Positions 18,235-27,220 of a stretch of 64,000 nucleotides of DNA are shown here, one piece after another. The notes under the pieces were generated by a model. The model was not told the origin of the DNA, made no database searches, and saw only the letters and a list, made by a program, of their open reading frames with translations. This DNA is from V1-33 sp039795165. GTDB taxonomy: Bacteria > Verrucomicrobiota > Verrucomicrobiia > Verrucomicrobiales > V1-33. The stretch covers positions 1 to 64,000 of the forward strand of contig JBDKER010000021.1 of NCBI GenBank assembly GCA_039795165.1, given 5' to 3'. Position 1 is the stretch's first letter. Each line of letters begins with the position of its first letter. Both the position numbers and the translations under genes were made by a program.

Positions 18235-18801
18235 TCAGACGGTGAGAATTTCGGTTTCCTTCTTGGCGGCTTGCGCATCGACCTCTTTCACATATTGATC
18301 CGTCAATTCCTGAATCTCCTTTTCCAGTCTGACGAGATCGTCTTCAGTAATGGCACCATCCTTTTCGGCTTTCTTGATGGCTTCCATTCCATCGCGGCGC
18401 ACCCCCCGGAGCCTCACCTTGCCATCCTCAGCCATGCCTTTCATCCGTTTCACCATTTCGCGGCGGCGTTCTCCACTCATCTCGGGAATCGGCAGGCGGA
18501 TAGCGTGTCCATCAACACTGGGATTGATTCCAAGGTTCGCCTCCTTCAATCCCCGCTCGATGTCCCGGACAGTTCCCGGGTCGAAGGGCTTAACATAAAT
18601 CAGCCGAGAATCCGGGGTCGTGATCATCGCCAGCTGCTTGAGTTTCATGCTCGATCCATATGCCTGAATGTGGATGTCGATCCCCTCGACGAGACTGGGG
18701 CTTGCCTTTCCAGTGCGCACCGTCGAGAACTCATGCAGCGTGTACTCGCACGACTTCTGCATGGCCTCCTCGAGTTCCAGAAGAAACATTTCTTTGTCCA
18801 T
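18235..18801 (-). CDS. frr: Ribosome recycling factor
   Basis: A 188-residue RRF, which with EF-G splits terminated ribosomes. Recognised by EFSTVRTGKASPSLVEGI, the central GINPSVDGHAIRLPIPEMSGERRREMVK, and VRRDGMEAIKKAEKD. Length matches the family (about 185). The frame is open 49 codons upstream into pyrH, but ATG 18801 gives the normal N-terminus. It lies directly downstream of pyrH, the classical pyrH-frr pairing. Confidence 0.97.
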   Translation of the reverse strand: MDKEMFLLELEEAMQKSCEYTLHEFSTVRTGKASPSLVEGIDIHIQAYGSSMKLKQLAMITTPDSRLIYVKPFDPGTVRDIERGLKEANLGINPSVDGHAIRLPIPEMSGERRREMVKRMKGMAEDGKVRLRGVRRDGMEAIKKAEKDGAITEDDLVRLEKEIQELTDQYVKEVDAQAAKKETEILTV

Positions 18802-18859
18802 GATCGCTTGGTGTTGAATCAATTTAGGCAGGCAAAACGCGTCCGGGCAACCGGGCCGG

Positions 18860-19639
18860 TCAGTTGACGGTCGATAGTTCGGCGGGCAGCGTGGGACCTG
18901 CACAGACAAGAGTTCCCATGGCCTCTCCTTCCAGTGCTTTCCGCACATTGTCAGGCGGATGCATGTCGAAAACCATGATTGGCTTCCCGTTGTCCATGCA
19001 CAGGCTGAACGCCGTGGCGTCCATTACCTTCAGCTGACGGGCCAGCGCCTCGCGATAACTGACCTGCGTGAAGCGCCGTGCTGATGGATTCTTCACCGGG
19101 TCGCTTTCATAGATTCCATCCACCTTGGTCGCCTTCAGGATCAAATCGGCGTTGATCTCGCTGGCACGGAGCGCCGCAGTGGTATCCGTTGAAAAGTAGG
19201 GATTCCCGGTGCCCGCCGCAAAAATGACCACCCTGCCGAGTTCAAGATGCCGGATGGCCACTCTCCTTATGAATGGTTCGGCCACGTTCTTGAGTTCAAG
19301 AGCGCTCATGACACGTGTCGGCACGTCAATCGCCTCCAGCATGCTCTGGAGGGCCAGCGCATTCATGATGGTGGCGAGCATTCCCATGTAATCAGCAGTC
19401 GTCCGGTCCATGCCCCGGCTGCTGGCCGTAAGACCTCGCCAGAAGTTGCCCCCACCCACGACAATGCCTATCTCAAGGCCGCCCTGGTAGGCGGCCTTGA
19501 TCTGCTGAGCAATGTCTTCGACGATCGGGGGCGAAATGTTTTCCACACTGCCGTCCTCCCGCAGCGCCTCACCGCTGAGCTTGAGAATCACCCTCTTGCA
19601 GGGTCGCGGAAGAACAGATGGTCGGGGAGTTTCAGGCAT
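18860..19639 (-). CDS. pyrH: UMP kinase
   Basis: Uridylate kinase of the amino-acid-kinase fold (259 residues) that makes UDP from UMP. It has VILKLSGEAL at the N-terminus, the glycine loop GIVVGGGNFWRG, the segment RTTADYMGMLATIMNALAL, and FAAGTGNPYFSTDTTAALRA for nucleotide binding. About 15 extra residues precede the usual core. It is followed by frr 58 bp downstream. tsf and rpsB, often upstream of it, are absent; a RAYT transposase gene lies there instead. Confidence 0.97.
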   Translation of the reverse strand: MPETPRPSVLPRPCKRVILKLSGEALREDGSVENISPPIVEDIAQQIKAAYQGGLEIGIVVGGGNFWRGLTASSRGMDRTTADYMGMLATIMNALALQSMLEAIDVPTRVMSALELKNVAEPFIRRVAIRHLELGRVVIFAAGTGNPYFSTDTTAALRASEINADLILKATKVDGIYESDPVKNPSARRFTQVSYREALARQLKVMDATAFSLCMDNGKPIMVFDMHPPDNVRKALEGEAMGTLVCAGPTLPAELSTVN

Positions 19640-19708
19640 ACGGGAATCAGGCTGGCAGAGCGAACCCGGTTCCTCGATGCTTGCAAAAGGAAAATGCCCA
19701 GACTCCCT

Positions 19709-20755
19709 CTATCCGCCGCGCGGCTGTTTGTTCAGGTTTCTGAGGCAGAAGATTCCCTTCCACTCCCCACGGCTGCCGATTCTCCGTGCCCCCGTCTTGC
19801 GGTGCAAGCGACTGCGTCCACCAAACCACCACCGATTCTGCTCAAACCATTCATCAACAAATTGCCCACCCCCCAGAACCACCCCCTCGCTCATCTGCCG
19901 GACCCGGCGCAGCAGCAACTCCGCCTCCACCGCTCCTTCCAAACGGGATAGCGTCTCTAGGCCAAGTCCGCGTCGGACAAGCGTGCCATCAGCGAGCCAC
20001 CTGGCCCTGCCAGTAATGCCCATGACCGTGCGATAACGGTCCAGCACCCGCAACCGACCGTCATCTGCTCCCCCAAGTTGCTGGAGCGGATCGGTGGCTT
20101 CCCCTGCCATCAGAGCAATGCCCATCTGTGCACCCAGCACCCCGTTCATCGCCTCACCGTATCCACACCACAGATAATCCGCCGGGTCGTCCACCAGCCC
20201 AGCCCTGACCGGGTTCAGGTCAACGTATGCCCCCACCGTCATCACAATGCCTTCCTTGTCCTGCACGATCACACTGCGGAACCGACTTTCCCAGAGCACT
20301 CCCGTCCGGTCGTGCGTCCGATTGTACCACTGGCTGAAGCGCTGTTTCAGCGACTTCGTAAACTCGCTGATGCTGAACATTCTACGTACTGCACGGGAAC
20401 GCCAGTCCTCCACCTCGGCGGCCCTGCCCTGTTCAGTCATGGCCAATAGTTTCCTGCGCTGCACGGTCGCTCCCCGCGGACACACCGTCGGTTCCCATAG
20501 ATCGAAGACCTCCTCCACAGACGGCGCAAACCCTTCCGGCCGCCGGGGAACCCGCACCAGCAGATGAAAGTGATTCCCCATCAGACACATCGTTAAAATG
20601 TTGACCTTATGAAATCCCGCAGCGGCGACCAGCATCTCCCGGAAGACGCGCTTCTCCTCATCCCCTAAAAGCATCTCCCGACCAGCAAATCGGGAGATCA
20701 CATGATAAACACCGGCTTCACTCCCGGCTTCAGCGTACACTCGTGGCTTTGCCAT
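19709..20755 (-). CDS. REP-associated tyrosine transposase (RAYT 1)
   Basis: A Y1/IS200-like HUH transposase of the RAYT group, 348 residues from ATG 20755. The core begins GVYHVISRFAGREMLLGDEE; the HUH motif is in MGNHFHLLVRVP and the catalytic Tyr in VGAYVDLNPVRAGLV. RAYTs are usually single-copy and act on nearby REP hairpins rather than moving as an IS. Family 1 hairpins lie just upstream (20805-21022) and also near 17.2 kb and 0-0.24 kb. The frame remains open through the upstream REPs, adding a repetitive RNKGTGLL-rich extension of 81 codons that I exclude. It sits between pyrH and the sigma-factor gene. Confidence 0.9.
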   Translation of the reverse strand: MAKPRVYAEAGSEAGVYHVISRFAGREMLLGDEEKRVFREMLVAAAGFHKVNILTMCLMGNHFHLLVRVPRRPEGFAPSVEEVFDLWEPTVCPRGATVQRRKLLAMTEQGRAAEVEDWRSRAVRRMFSISEFTKSLKQRFSQWYNRTHDRTGVLWESRFRSVIVQDKEGIVMTVGAYVDLNPVRAGLVDDPADYLWCGYGEAMNGVLGAQMGIALMAGEATDPLQQLGGADDGRLRVLDRYRTVMGITGRARWLADGTLVRRGLGLETLSRLEGAVEAELLLRRVRQMSEGVVLGGGQFVDEWFEQNRWWFGGRSRLHRKTGARRIGSRGEWKGIFCLRNLNKQPRGG

Positions 20756-20804
20756 GATATTTATGTATCCGCAATTGTGGTTTTGTAAAGATCTTTTTCT
20801 ATCG

Positions 20805-21022
20805 TAAAAGGCCTGTCCTTTTGTTGGGGGTTCAGTTGCGACCGCCACCTTCGCCCCAGCCGGCAAGGCATGCACCTGACTGCCCGTCCGTCGAAATGTC
20901 AGCCCCAGAAGGCCTGTCCCTTTGTTGCGCCCCGTCCCTTTGTTGCGCTTCAAAAGGCCTGTCCCTTTATTGCGCTCCGTCCCTTTGTTGCGCTTCAAAA
21001 GGCCTGTCCCTTTATTGCGCTT
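20805..21022. repeat. REP-like hairpin cluster upstream of RAYT 1 (family 1)
   Basis: One full family 1 hairpin (20805-20824) and at least three variants with CCCTTT in place of CCTTTT (near 20906, 20951 and 20996). The last two are exactly 45 bp apart and are part of a 45-bp tandem unit that also contains TCCCTTTGTTGCGCTT. The 45-bp spacing preserves the reading frame of the RAYT on the minus strand. The rest of 20756-21131 holds no gene that I can support; the sigma-factor promoter should lie between 21022 and 21131. Confidence 0.75.
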
Positions 21023-21131
21023 TGACCCCTTAAACGTTTGGTGCGTTTTTTCTTTCCTTCAGGTCCCTAAAATTACCCTGTCCGCCTGAGTGTACCGGTG
21101 GCAGCAGGGTATTGGTGGTGTCCTGTGACTT

Positions 21132-22721
21132 TTGCGCGCTGTGTCGACGACTGAATCCATTACAGACCAGCAATTGCTGCGTGAGTTTGCGCTCACTCAA
21201 TCGCAGGCGGCTTTTCGCATGCTGGTGGAGCGGCATCAATCGATGGTCTTTGGGACGGCGCGGCGGCGGATGCACAGTGATCATGCGGCGGCGGATGTGG
21301 CGCAGAATGTATTCGTGGCCCTTGCCCGCAAAGCTGCGTGGCTGAGTGTCCGGACGAATGTGGGGGGCTGGCTATATAAATCCACACTCATGGAAGCCGC
21401 GCGGCGTCAGCGGGACGAGGCGCGCCGCGGTCAGCGTGAGCGACATTATTCTGAAGAGATGAACATCCGGGGAACATCTGACGAAGACACTGACGCGCCG
21501 CGGGCGGCTGATCTGATGCCCTTGCTTGACGATGCCCTTGCTGGGTTATCCGAGGCCGACCGGGAAGCGATCGTGCTGCGGTTTTTCCGTGGGATGAGTC
21601 TGCGGGAGACGGGAGCGGCGATGGGCACGACGGAAGAGGCGGCGCGCAAGCGGGTGAGTCGAGCGCTCGAGAAGCTGTCGGTTGTTTTCAAGCGCCGCGG
21701 GGCAACGGCGTCGGCTGCGTTCATTGCGGCGGCGATGCTTCCGAGGGCGGCGGAGGCGGCGGTTCCGGCGGGTTGGGCGGCTCAGGTGGTTTCTTCGGCG
21801 GTGGCCTTGCCTGCGACGGGATCGGCCGGGCTGGCGTTTCTCAAGGTGGCGGCGCTTTCCAAGACGCAGATTGCGGTTGTCTGTCTTGCGGCGGCGGCGG
21901 TGCCTGTCGTTCACCAGGCGGCGACCATCCGGGGACTTCGCAGCGAGAACTCCCGGCTGACGGCGGAGGTGGCGACCGTGCGGGTTGGTTCGACTGGCGC
22001 GGTGCGGGCTGACAGGATTGAGGGGGGCGGGAATGCCGGCGTGATGGCGGCGGTTCCTTCGGTTTCCCGATCCGGCGAGGAACCGCGTGTTCAGGAAGGT
22101 CACCGTGGGAATCGCTGGGCGGAGTTCTGGGAAGCGGAGCGGCGTCAGCAGAATGCGGCGCGGCTTCTGGCGATGGAGGAGAGGGTGGGACTTGATGACA
22201 ACCAGCTTGCGGCGGCGGCGCAGCTGGCGGAGCGGATGGATGCGGAGCGGCGTACTGCCTTCGAGGAGGCCCGCCGGGCTGGATCGCAGCCTGATGCGGC
22301 TGAACTCGACCGCATCCGGCTGGCGGCTGACGATGCGCTGCTTTCTCTGCTCAGTGACGAGCAGCGGGAAAGTTTCCAGCGGTTCATTGCTGACGAGGCG
22401 CGCAACCGTCAGGAAGTTTATGCCGGCAGCATGCTGGGAGAGATGCAGAAATCGCTGCTTCTCTCCGATGAGCAGAAGGATCAGTTGTTTGCGTTTTTCA
22501 GTTCCCTTGCGGAGTCACGTGGAGGCGATCCCGGGCCATGGGCGTGGGCGCATATCATGCAGGACGAGCAGTCCGTGCCGCTGAAGGCCATCCTGACGGA
22601 GGATCAGTTCCGCCTCTGGAATGACCGTTATCAGAGCTTCAGCCGGAACTTTGGTCCCCGGCGGAGTCCGGCGGAGAACGGGATCCGGCAGGAGAAGCGC
22701 GACGGAAGAAGTGGCCAGTGA
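21132..22721 (+). CDS. ECF sigma factor fused to membrane helix and C-terminal helical domain
   Basis: A 529-residue fusion. Sigma region 2 spans about residues 15-95 (FRMLVERHQSMVFGTARRRM, then VAQNVFVALARKA) and region 4 about 130-185 (LSEADREAIVLRFFRGMSLRETGAAMGTTEEAARKRVSRALEKL, shown here only to mark the helix-turn-helix). A hydrophobic stretch at about 192-260 ends in a membrane helix (TQIAVVCLAAAAVPVV). Beyond it lie a short coiled coil (GLRSENSRLTAEV) and about 200 polar helical residues ending LFAFFSSL and EDQFRLWNDRYQS. No separate anti-sigma gene is adjacent, so the C-terminus may itself control release. The start is a non-ATG codon: TTG 21132, or GTG 21141, which begins VSTTESIT. 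Confidence 0.85.
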   Translation: MRAVSTTESITDQQLLREFALTQSQAAFRMLVERHQSMVFGTARRRMHSDHAAADVAQNVFVALARKAAWLSVRTNVGGWLYKSTLMEAARRQRDEARRGQRERHYSEEMNIRGTSDEDTDAPRAADLMPLLDDALAGLSEADREAIVLRFFRGMSLRETGAAMGTTEEAARKRVSRALEKLSVVFKRRGATASAAFIAAAMLPRAAEAAVPAGWAAQVVSSAVALPATGSAGLAFLKVAALSKTQIAVVCLAAAAVPVVHQAATIRGLRSENSRLTAEVATVRVGSTGAVRADRIEGGGNAGVMAAVPSVSRSGEEPRVQEGHRGNRWAEFWEAERRQQNAARLLAMEERVGLDDNQLAAAAQLAERMDAERRTAFEEARRAGSQPDAAELDRIRLAADDALLSLLSDEQRESFQRFIADEARNRQEVYAGSMLGEMQKSLLLSDEQKDQLFAFFSSLAESRGGDPGPWAWAHIMQDEQSVPLKAILTEDQFRLWNDRYQSFSRNFGPRRSPAENGIRQEKRDGRSGQ

Positions 22722-22781
22722 TTCCGGCACCGTTCGGGGTGGCAAGGGTCGCGGGCGGCCGGAATGTTCCGCAGTGGGGCG

Positions 22782-25700
22782 TTACGGCTGAATCTCTGCG
22801 CGGACCCTGAGATACAGCCGGCTGGAACTGCGGGGCACGCTCCATCGTTCGTCCTGCCGACCGGGTTTCGGGTAGGAAACTGACTGGAGCGACTGCGAAC
22901 GGTCGAGGGGAGTCCAGTTGGTGAGGTCGGGGCTTGTTTCCGGCGTGAGCCGGGCACGGTCTGATGCGGTGAATCTGACGATCTGGAACTCGGTCATGCC
23001 GTCTGCGGTGATGAGGGACGGTGTGGCATCTCCGAGAGCGTAATCGAGGAGGTCGGCGCGGCCATTTCCGTTGGTGTCGGCGAGCGGGTTGCCGCTGAAG
23101 CCGATCGCGTCGTCCGTGCCCGGCCTGAGCGGATCGTGGGTGGAAGGCCGCCAGCTGGCGGGATCGTTGTGATCCGGATTGGTGAGCGGGGCGATCAGGG
23201 TGAGGGCTGGTCCGCCGCCATCGGCGGGCTCTGGCCATGGGAATTGGTCGCTGTAGCGGAAGGAGCGGATGACGCGGCCGTCCGCGGCGGTGAGGACGAG
23301 GCTTTCGCCGGCATTGTCGAGTCTGCCTTCGTATTGTCCGGCGGGGGTGACGTCTGGCCATGCGGCGGAGAAGGCGGCGGCGTCAGCGGCGAGTACGAGT
23401 CTTGCCTGCGGGGCGAGGACTGTGCCTGGAGAGAACTGGCAGGCGATACCGGCCGTGAAGGCCACGCCGGTGAGGTCGACGCTGACATCGCGGATGTTCA
23501 TGACTTCGATGAATTCGCGCTGGGAGCCTTCCGGAGGATGGTAATGGAGGCGCGCCACGGCGAGGTCGCCTGGTCCGGCGGCCACGCCGACGATGAAGCG
23601 TGCTTCGGTGAGCGGACTCCAGACAGTGCCGGATCTGGCGCGCGCGCGCACAAGCACCGTCTGGGTGAGAGCGACTGGTGTGCTATAGGCCGTTCCCCTT
23701 GGATTTCCGGTGTAGGCTTCCCGAGGGTCGCTGCCATCGAGTGTGTAGTAGATGGTCCCCGTGGAGGCGGTCATGGCAAGACTGAAGCCGGGAGCGACCA
23801 CGCCGCCCGCTGTGGCGAATTCCGGTGCAGTCACGGTCGGCCAGAGTCCAGCCCCGCGCAGTCGTGTGAAGAACGAAGCGGCCCCGGTTTCGGCATGTTT
23901 GGCGGGCAGGTAGCTATCGCGCACGGCGGCGACCGATGGCAGCCAGTCTGCTTCCCGCGTGTACACTGGTTTCACGGGAAGGCCCGGACGGCTTTCCGTG
24001 TTGCCATAGGGAGTGGCGTCGGCGGTATCGCCCCAGCGGGCGCTTTCTGCCACGATGGCGACGTCCAGTTCATTGGCTGCGGACTGCCAGCGCTGCTGAT
24101 TCCGGCTCAGCGTGAGGACACCGCCGGGGAAGAGGTGCCGACGCACGCGGTCGGCGAAAAGCAGGCGCCATTCGCCATTCTCGCGCAGCCGCTGGTAGAG
24201 TCGTCCGGCGGTTCGGTCTGTGGCCGTATTGGGGGCTGATGGGCTGACGCGGTCGATGGCGGGATTATCGAGCATGATTTCCTGATCCCAGACGCCGAAA
24301 CGGAAGCGGAGGTCGGGGCCTGTGCGGCGGCGCCATGCGTAGCCGTTGTGGTGCGGCCAGTCCTCGCAGTCCGTGAGCACGTGCAGGAGGTAGTAATCGG
24401 CGAACTGAGCCACATCGACGTATTCCTGCACGGCGGAGTAGGCCGTCCCGTTGACCAGACTGCCAGGTGCGGACATGAGTCCGAACATGGTTTTCCAGCG
24501 ACTGGTCGGCGAGGGATCCGGATCAGTGAAATCGTCGACGACTTCGTAATCCTCGGCGCGTCCACCGAGATGGGATGCCACGAAATCATCTTCGACGCGC
24601 TCGCTGAGATTATGGCAGCCCCAGTAGAGACCATTGATGTACAGGTGAACCCAGCGGCTGTCGGGTGCCAGCGATCCCATGTCGCGGTGGGCACGTTTCA
24701 TCCAGACATCGCGGAAGTAGACCGAGTCATCCGGACGGTAGCGTCCGGCGTCCCATGAGACGAGCCCCCAGCTGTCGGTGAAACTCGCCCGCAGGATGAG
24801 TTTATCGAATTCATCGACGGGATTGTCTGGGAAGATGGCGTGGCGGAGTTTGGCTTCGCCGACTTCGCCACGGAAGCTCAGGCGCAGGGAATGCTTCTGC
24901 ATGCGCCATGGCCGGCGGCTGGAATTGCCGTGCACTTCCACCACGCAGGTTTCGCTGAAGTCGCGTTCCCGTCCTGAGGGATCGAAGAATTCCATGGAGC
25001 ACCGACGTTCCCATGCGGAGCCTGTGCTTTGGGGGTTCTGGTAGATACCGGCTGGACCGAGGAAATCTCCGGGAGCGAGCGACAGGGACACCACCGGAAG
25101 AGACCGCAGGGCATCGGCCACCGCGTAGCCCGGCGCGGCCGCCGCATTCACCACGGAAGGATCCATTTCGTAGTCGCCGGGTACTGTGCCGTCGCGTGCG
25201 CCGTCGTTGGCGTCCACTTCCGCATTGATGCCCCATGTCGCGGGCCAGCCAGCGGGCAGAGCCGGCTGCCGCAGGATCTCGTCCATGAACAGATAGGTCT
25301 GGGTATCGACGCCCGAGGAAAGGAATCCCGGGCGGAAGGCCGCCGCGCGCAGCACCGTGGTCCGTGCGATTGTTAGCGCGCCCGTCCATGGCAGGCCGGT
25401 GGTTTCGGTCGGCTCGCTGCCATCGGTCGTGTAGCGGATCTGTGCACCGGGGGTGGCGCAGGTGATTTCCAGCGGGAAAGGGCCGGGATGAAAGCCGCGG
25501 TCAGTGGAGAATTTCGTATCTGCCACCAAACCATCGAAGGCCTGGGCATTGGCGGTTCCCGGCGTGGGCACCGCGTAATAACGTGGGCGCAGGGCCGCCC
25601 GCTGCTCGGCTTCCAGTTCCGGAGCAAAGAGCAGGTCGGTGTCGCCGGCCGATTCGTTGAGCACCTGCACAGCGAGCAGATTATCGCCCTCCAGCAGCAG

Positions 25701-27152
25701 GCCGGGTTCCACTGGAATGACGATTTCTTCCGGCGTGAGGGCATCGCCGCGGCTCCGCCCGGTCAGGGCGGCTGCATTCCATGCCGGATCGGCGACGGCA
25801 TTGCGCTGCACGACCGGGCGGCCATTGATCCACGCCGCAAAGCCATCGTCGTAGCGCACGCGCAGCCGCAGCCGTGTCACCTCGGCGGCACGAGTCAGCC
25901 GGAAGGGAATCCGCAGCCGCACGCTGCTGTTCACCCCGGCCATGGCGCCGGTGGGCGTGGTCACATGCGGAAGATACGAAGCTGCACGGAGCGACAGCGC
26001 ATTAAGGAAGACACCGAAGGCCGATGAGGAAACATCGCGCCTGCCCTGCAGCACAAGCCGGCCGCCGGCGTCGCTGGCGGCATCCGCGGTAAACGATGCC
26101 TGCCCGTCCACCGTCGGCAGCGCACTGCCATTGAAGGTGTAATTCTCCTTCGCCATGACCCCGTTGGCCGTCCAGTCGCTCAGCCGTGTGCCGGGACTGC
26201 CGGAATCGAAACTCCACACCGTCAGCTGCAGAGGCGTGCGCGGAGGGAGACCGGCCACGGTCACTTCGAGGCCACCCGTTCCCGTCTGATCCCGCGAGAA
26301 CACGAAATCGCGCAGCAATCCACCTTCGCTGAAGCCCGCCGCGTTGGCCGGCGTGGCGCGCAGGCGGTCGTCGTAGCCATCGGTTCCGACATTGCCCAGC
26401 GTTACCGCCAGCGCGCCGAAATTCCGGGTCACGGGCCCGGTCTGGACTGCTCCGGTGCCGCCCGTGCTGCCGATCGCAAACGCCTGAAACCCGGAGGCCG
26501 TATTCGCTGCCGTATTGGCGTCGCGGTCATTGAAATCGATCTTCACGAAATCGCCGCCGCCCACCGCATCGAAGCCTGCGCCGAGTGGTCCGGCCTGCCA
26601 GCCCGTTCCTCCGGCACCAGGCTCTTTCCAGCCGGGACCGTCCGTGGCCACGGGAATGCGCCATTCCATGGGAGACCCGGACCCTGCCAGCCGGACGGTC
26701 GCCCCGTCGACCAATTCCGCGTAGGAAACGTTGCGCCGCAGGGCCGGCACGGGATTGATGGCCTGCACGAGCCTTCCATCCGGAGCACTCAGGCCCAGAT
26801 ATTCTCCCCGGGCATCAAGACGGAACGAAGCGTGCAGCGGCTGCCCTGCTGCCGCCCGGTTCTTGCCCGACACGAAAACCACCACGCGTTCCCCCGCAGA
26901 CAGCACCCGGGCGGGAAACACCCACTTCCCCGGCTGCGCTGGATCGTCGCTCAGCTGCCAGCCCGCCAGATTCTCGGAAGCCAGCCTGTCGTTGCGGAAC
27001 TCCACCCAGCCAGGCGTGTCCCCATCCTCGTCAGCCAGTCCACCCTGATTATCCGTGAGGACTTCACTGATCTCCAGACCATGGAGCCGACCAGCCAGTA
27101 GACCAGCCGTCAGCCACCACCGTAAAATGCCATCAATTCGTCGCGCCATCAT
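22782..27152 (-). CDS. Second giant secreted LTD/CotH protein with chitobiase-like C domain
   Basis: A 1456-residue exported protein. After a signal peptide (about 1-26, ending LLAGRLHG-LEIS) there is a lamin-tail domain (ISEVLTDNQGG, then GWVEFRN and GWQLSDDPAQPGKW). It is followed by galactose-binding-like beta regions, a chitobiase/beta-hexosaminidase C-terminal type repeat (IRYTTDGSEPTETTG and again IYYTLDGSDPREAYTG), a CotH kinase domain in the middle (VVEVHGNSSRRPWRMQKHSL, then FRFGVWDQEIML with the acidic motif), a second lamin-tail unit near residue 1230, and the C-terminal TSPDLTNW module shared with two other secreted proteins here. Two ATGs are adjacent at the start. Probably cell-surface or extracellular; substrate unknown. 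Confidence 0.85.
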   Translation of the reverse strand: MMARRIDGILRWWLTAGLLAGRLHGLEISEVLTDNQGGLADEDGDTPGWVEFRNDRLASENLAGWQLSDDPAQPGKWVFPARVLSAGERVVVFVSGKNRAAAGQPLHASFRLDARGEYLGLSAPDGRLVQAINPVPALRRNVSYAELVDGATVRLAGSGSPMEWRIPVATDGPGWKEPGAGGTGWQAGPLGAGFDAVGGGDFVKIDFNDRDANTAANTASGFQAFAIGSTGGTGAVQTGPVTRNFGALAVTLGNVGTDGYDDRLRATPANAAGFSEGGLLRDFVFSRDQTGTGGLEVTVAGLPPRTPLQLTVWSFDSGSPGTRLSDWTANGVMAKENYTFNGSALPTVDGQASFTADAASDAGGRLVLQGRRDVSSSAFGVFLNALSLRAASYLPHVTTPTGAMAGVNSSVRLRIPFRLTRAAEVTRLRLRVRYDDGFAAWINGRPVVQRNAVADPAWNAAALTGRSRGDALTPEEIVIPVEPGLLLEGDNLLAVQVLNESAGDTDLLFAPELEAEQRAALRPRYYAVPTPGTANAQAFDGLVADTKFSTDRGFHPGPFPLEITCATPGAQIRYTTDGSEPTETTGLPWTGALTIARTTVLRAAAFRPGFLSSGVDTQTYLFMDEILRQPALPAGWPATWGINAEVDANDGARDGTVPGDYEMDPSVVNAAAAPGYAVADALRSLPVVSLSLAPGDFLGPAGIYQNPQSTGSAWERRCSMEFFDPSGRERDFSETCVVEVHGNSSRRPWRMQKHSLRLSFRGEVGEAKLRHAIFPDNPVDEFDKLILRASFTDSWGLVSWDAGRYRPDDSVYFRDVWMKRAHRDMGSLAPDSRWVHLYINGLYWGCHNLSERVEDDFVASHLGGRAEDYEVVDDFTDPDPSPTSRWKTMFGLMSAPGSLVNGTAYSAVQEYVDVAQFADYYLLHVLTDCEDWPHHNGYAWRRRTGPDLRFRFGVWDQEIMLDNPAIDRVSPSAPNTATDRTAGRLYQRLRENGEWRLLFADRVRRHLFPGGVLTLSRNQQRWQSAANELDVAIVAESARWGDTADATPYGNTESRPGLPVKPVYTREADWLPSVAAVRDSYLPAKHAETGAASFFTRLRGAGLWPTVTAPEFATAGGVVAPGFSLAMTASTGTIYYTLDGSDPREAYTGNPRGTAYSTPVALTQTVLVRARARSGTVWSPLTEARFIVGVAAGPGDLAVARLHYHPPEGSQREFIEVMNIRDVSVDLTGVAFTAGIACQFSPGTVLAPQARLVLAADAAAFSAAWPDVTPAGQYEGRLDNAGESLVLTAADGRVIRSFRYSDQFPWPEPADGGGPALTLIAPLTNPDHNDPASWRPSTHDPLRPGTDDAIGFSGNPLADTNGNGRADLLDYALGDATPSLITADGMTEFQIVRFTASDRARLTPETSPDLTNWTPLDRSQSLQSVSYPKPGRQDERWSVPRSSSRLYLRVRAEIQP

Positions 27153-27220
27153 GCAGAATGAACGTAACTATGACGCCATCCCGGGCCCGCCGGAAAGAAA
27201 AATCAGCCGGTTCCTAACGA

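Noticed and set aside
22782..27152. Eukaryotic-like lamin protein or horizontally acquired eukaryotic gene
   Set aside because: Lamin-tail and CotH domains are common in bacterial secreted proteins, and the signal peptide and C-terminal module fit the local bacterial set.
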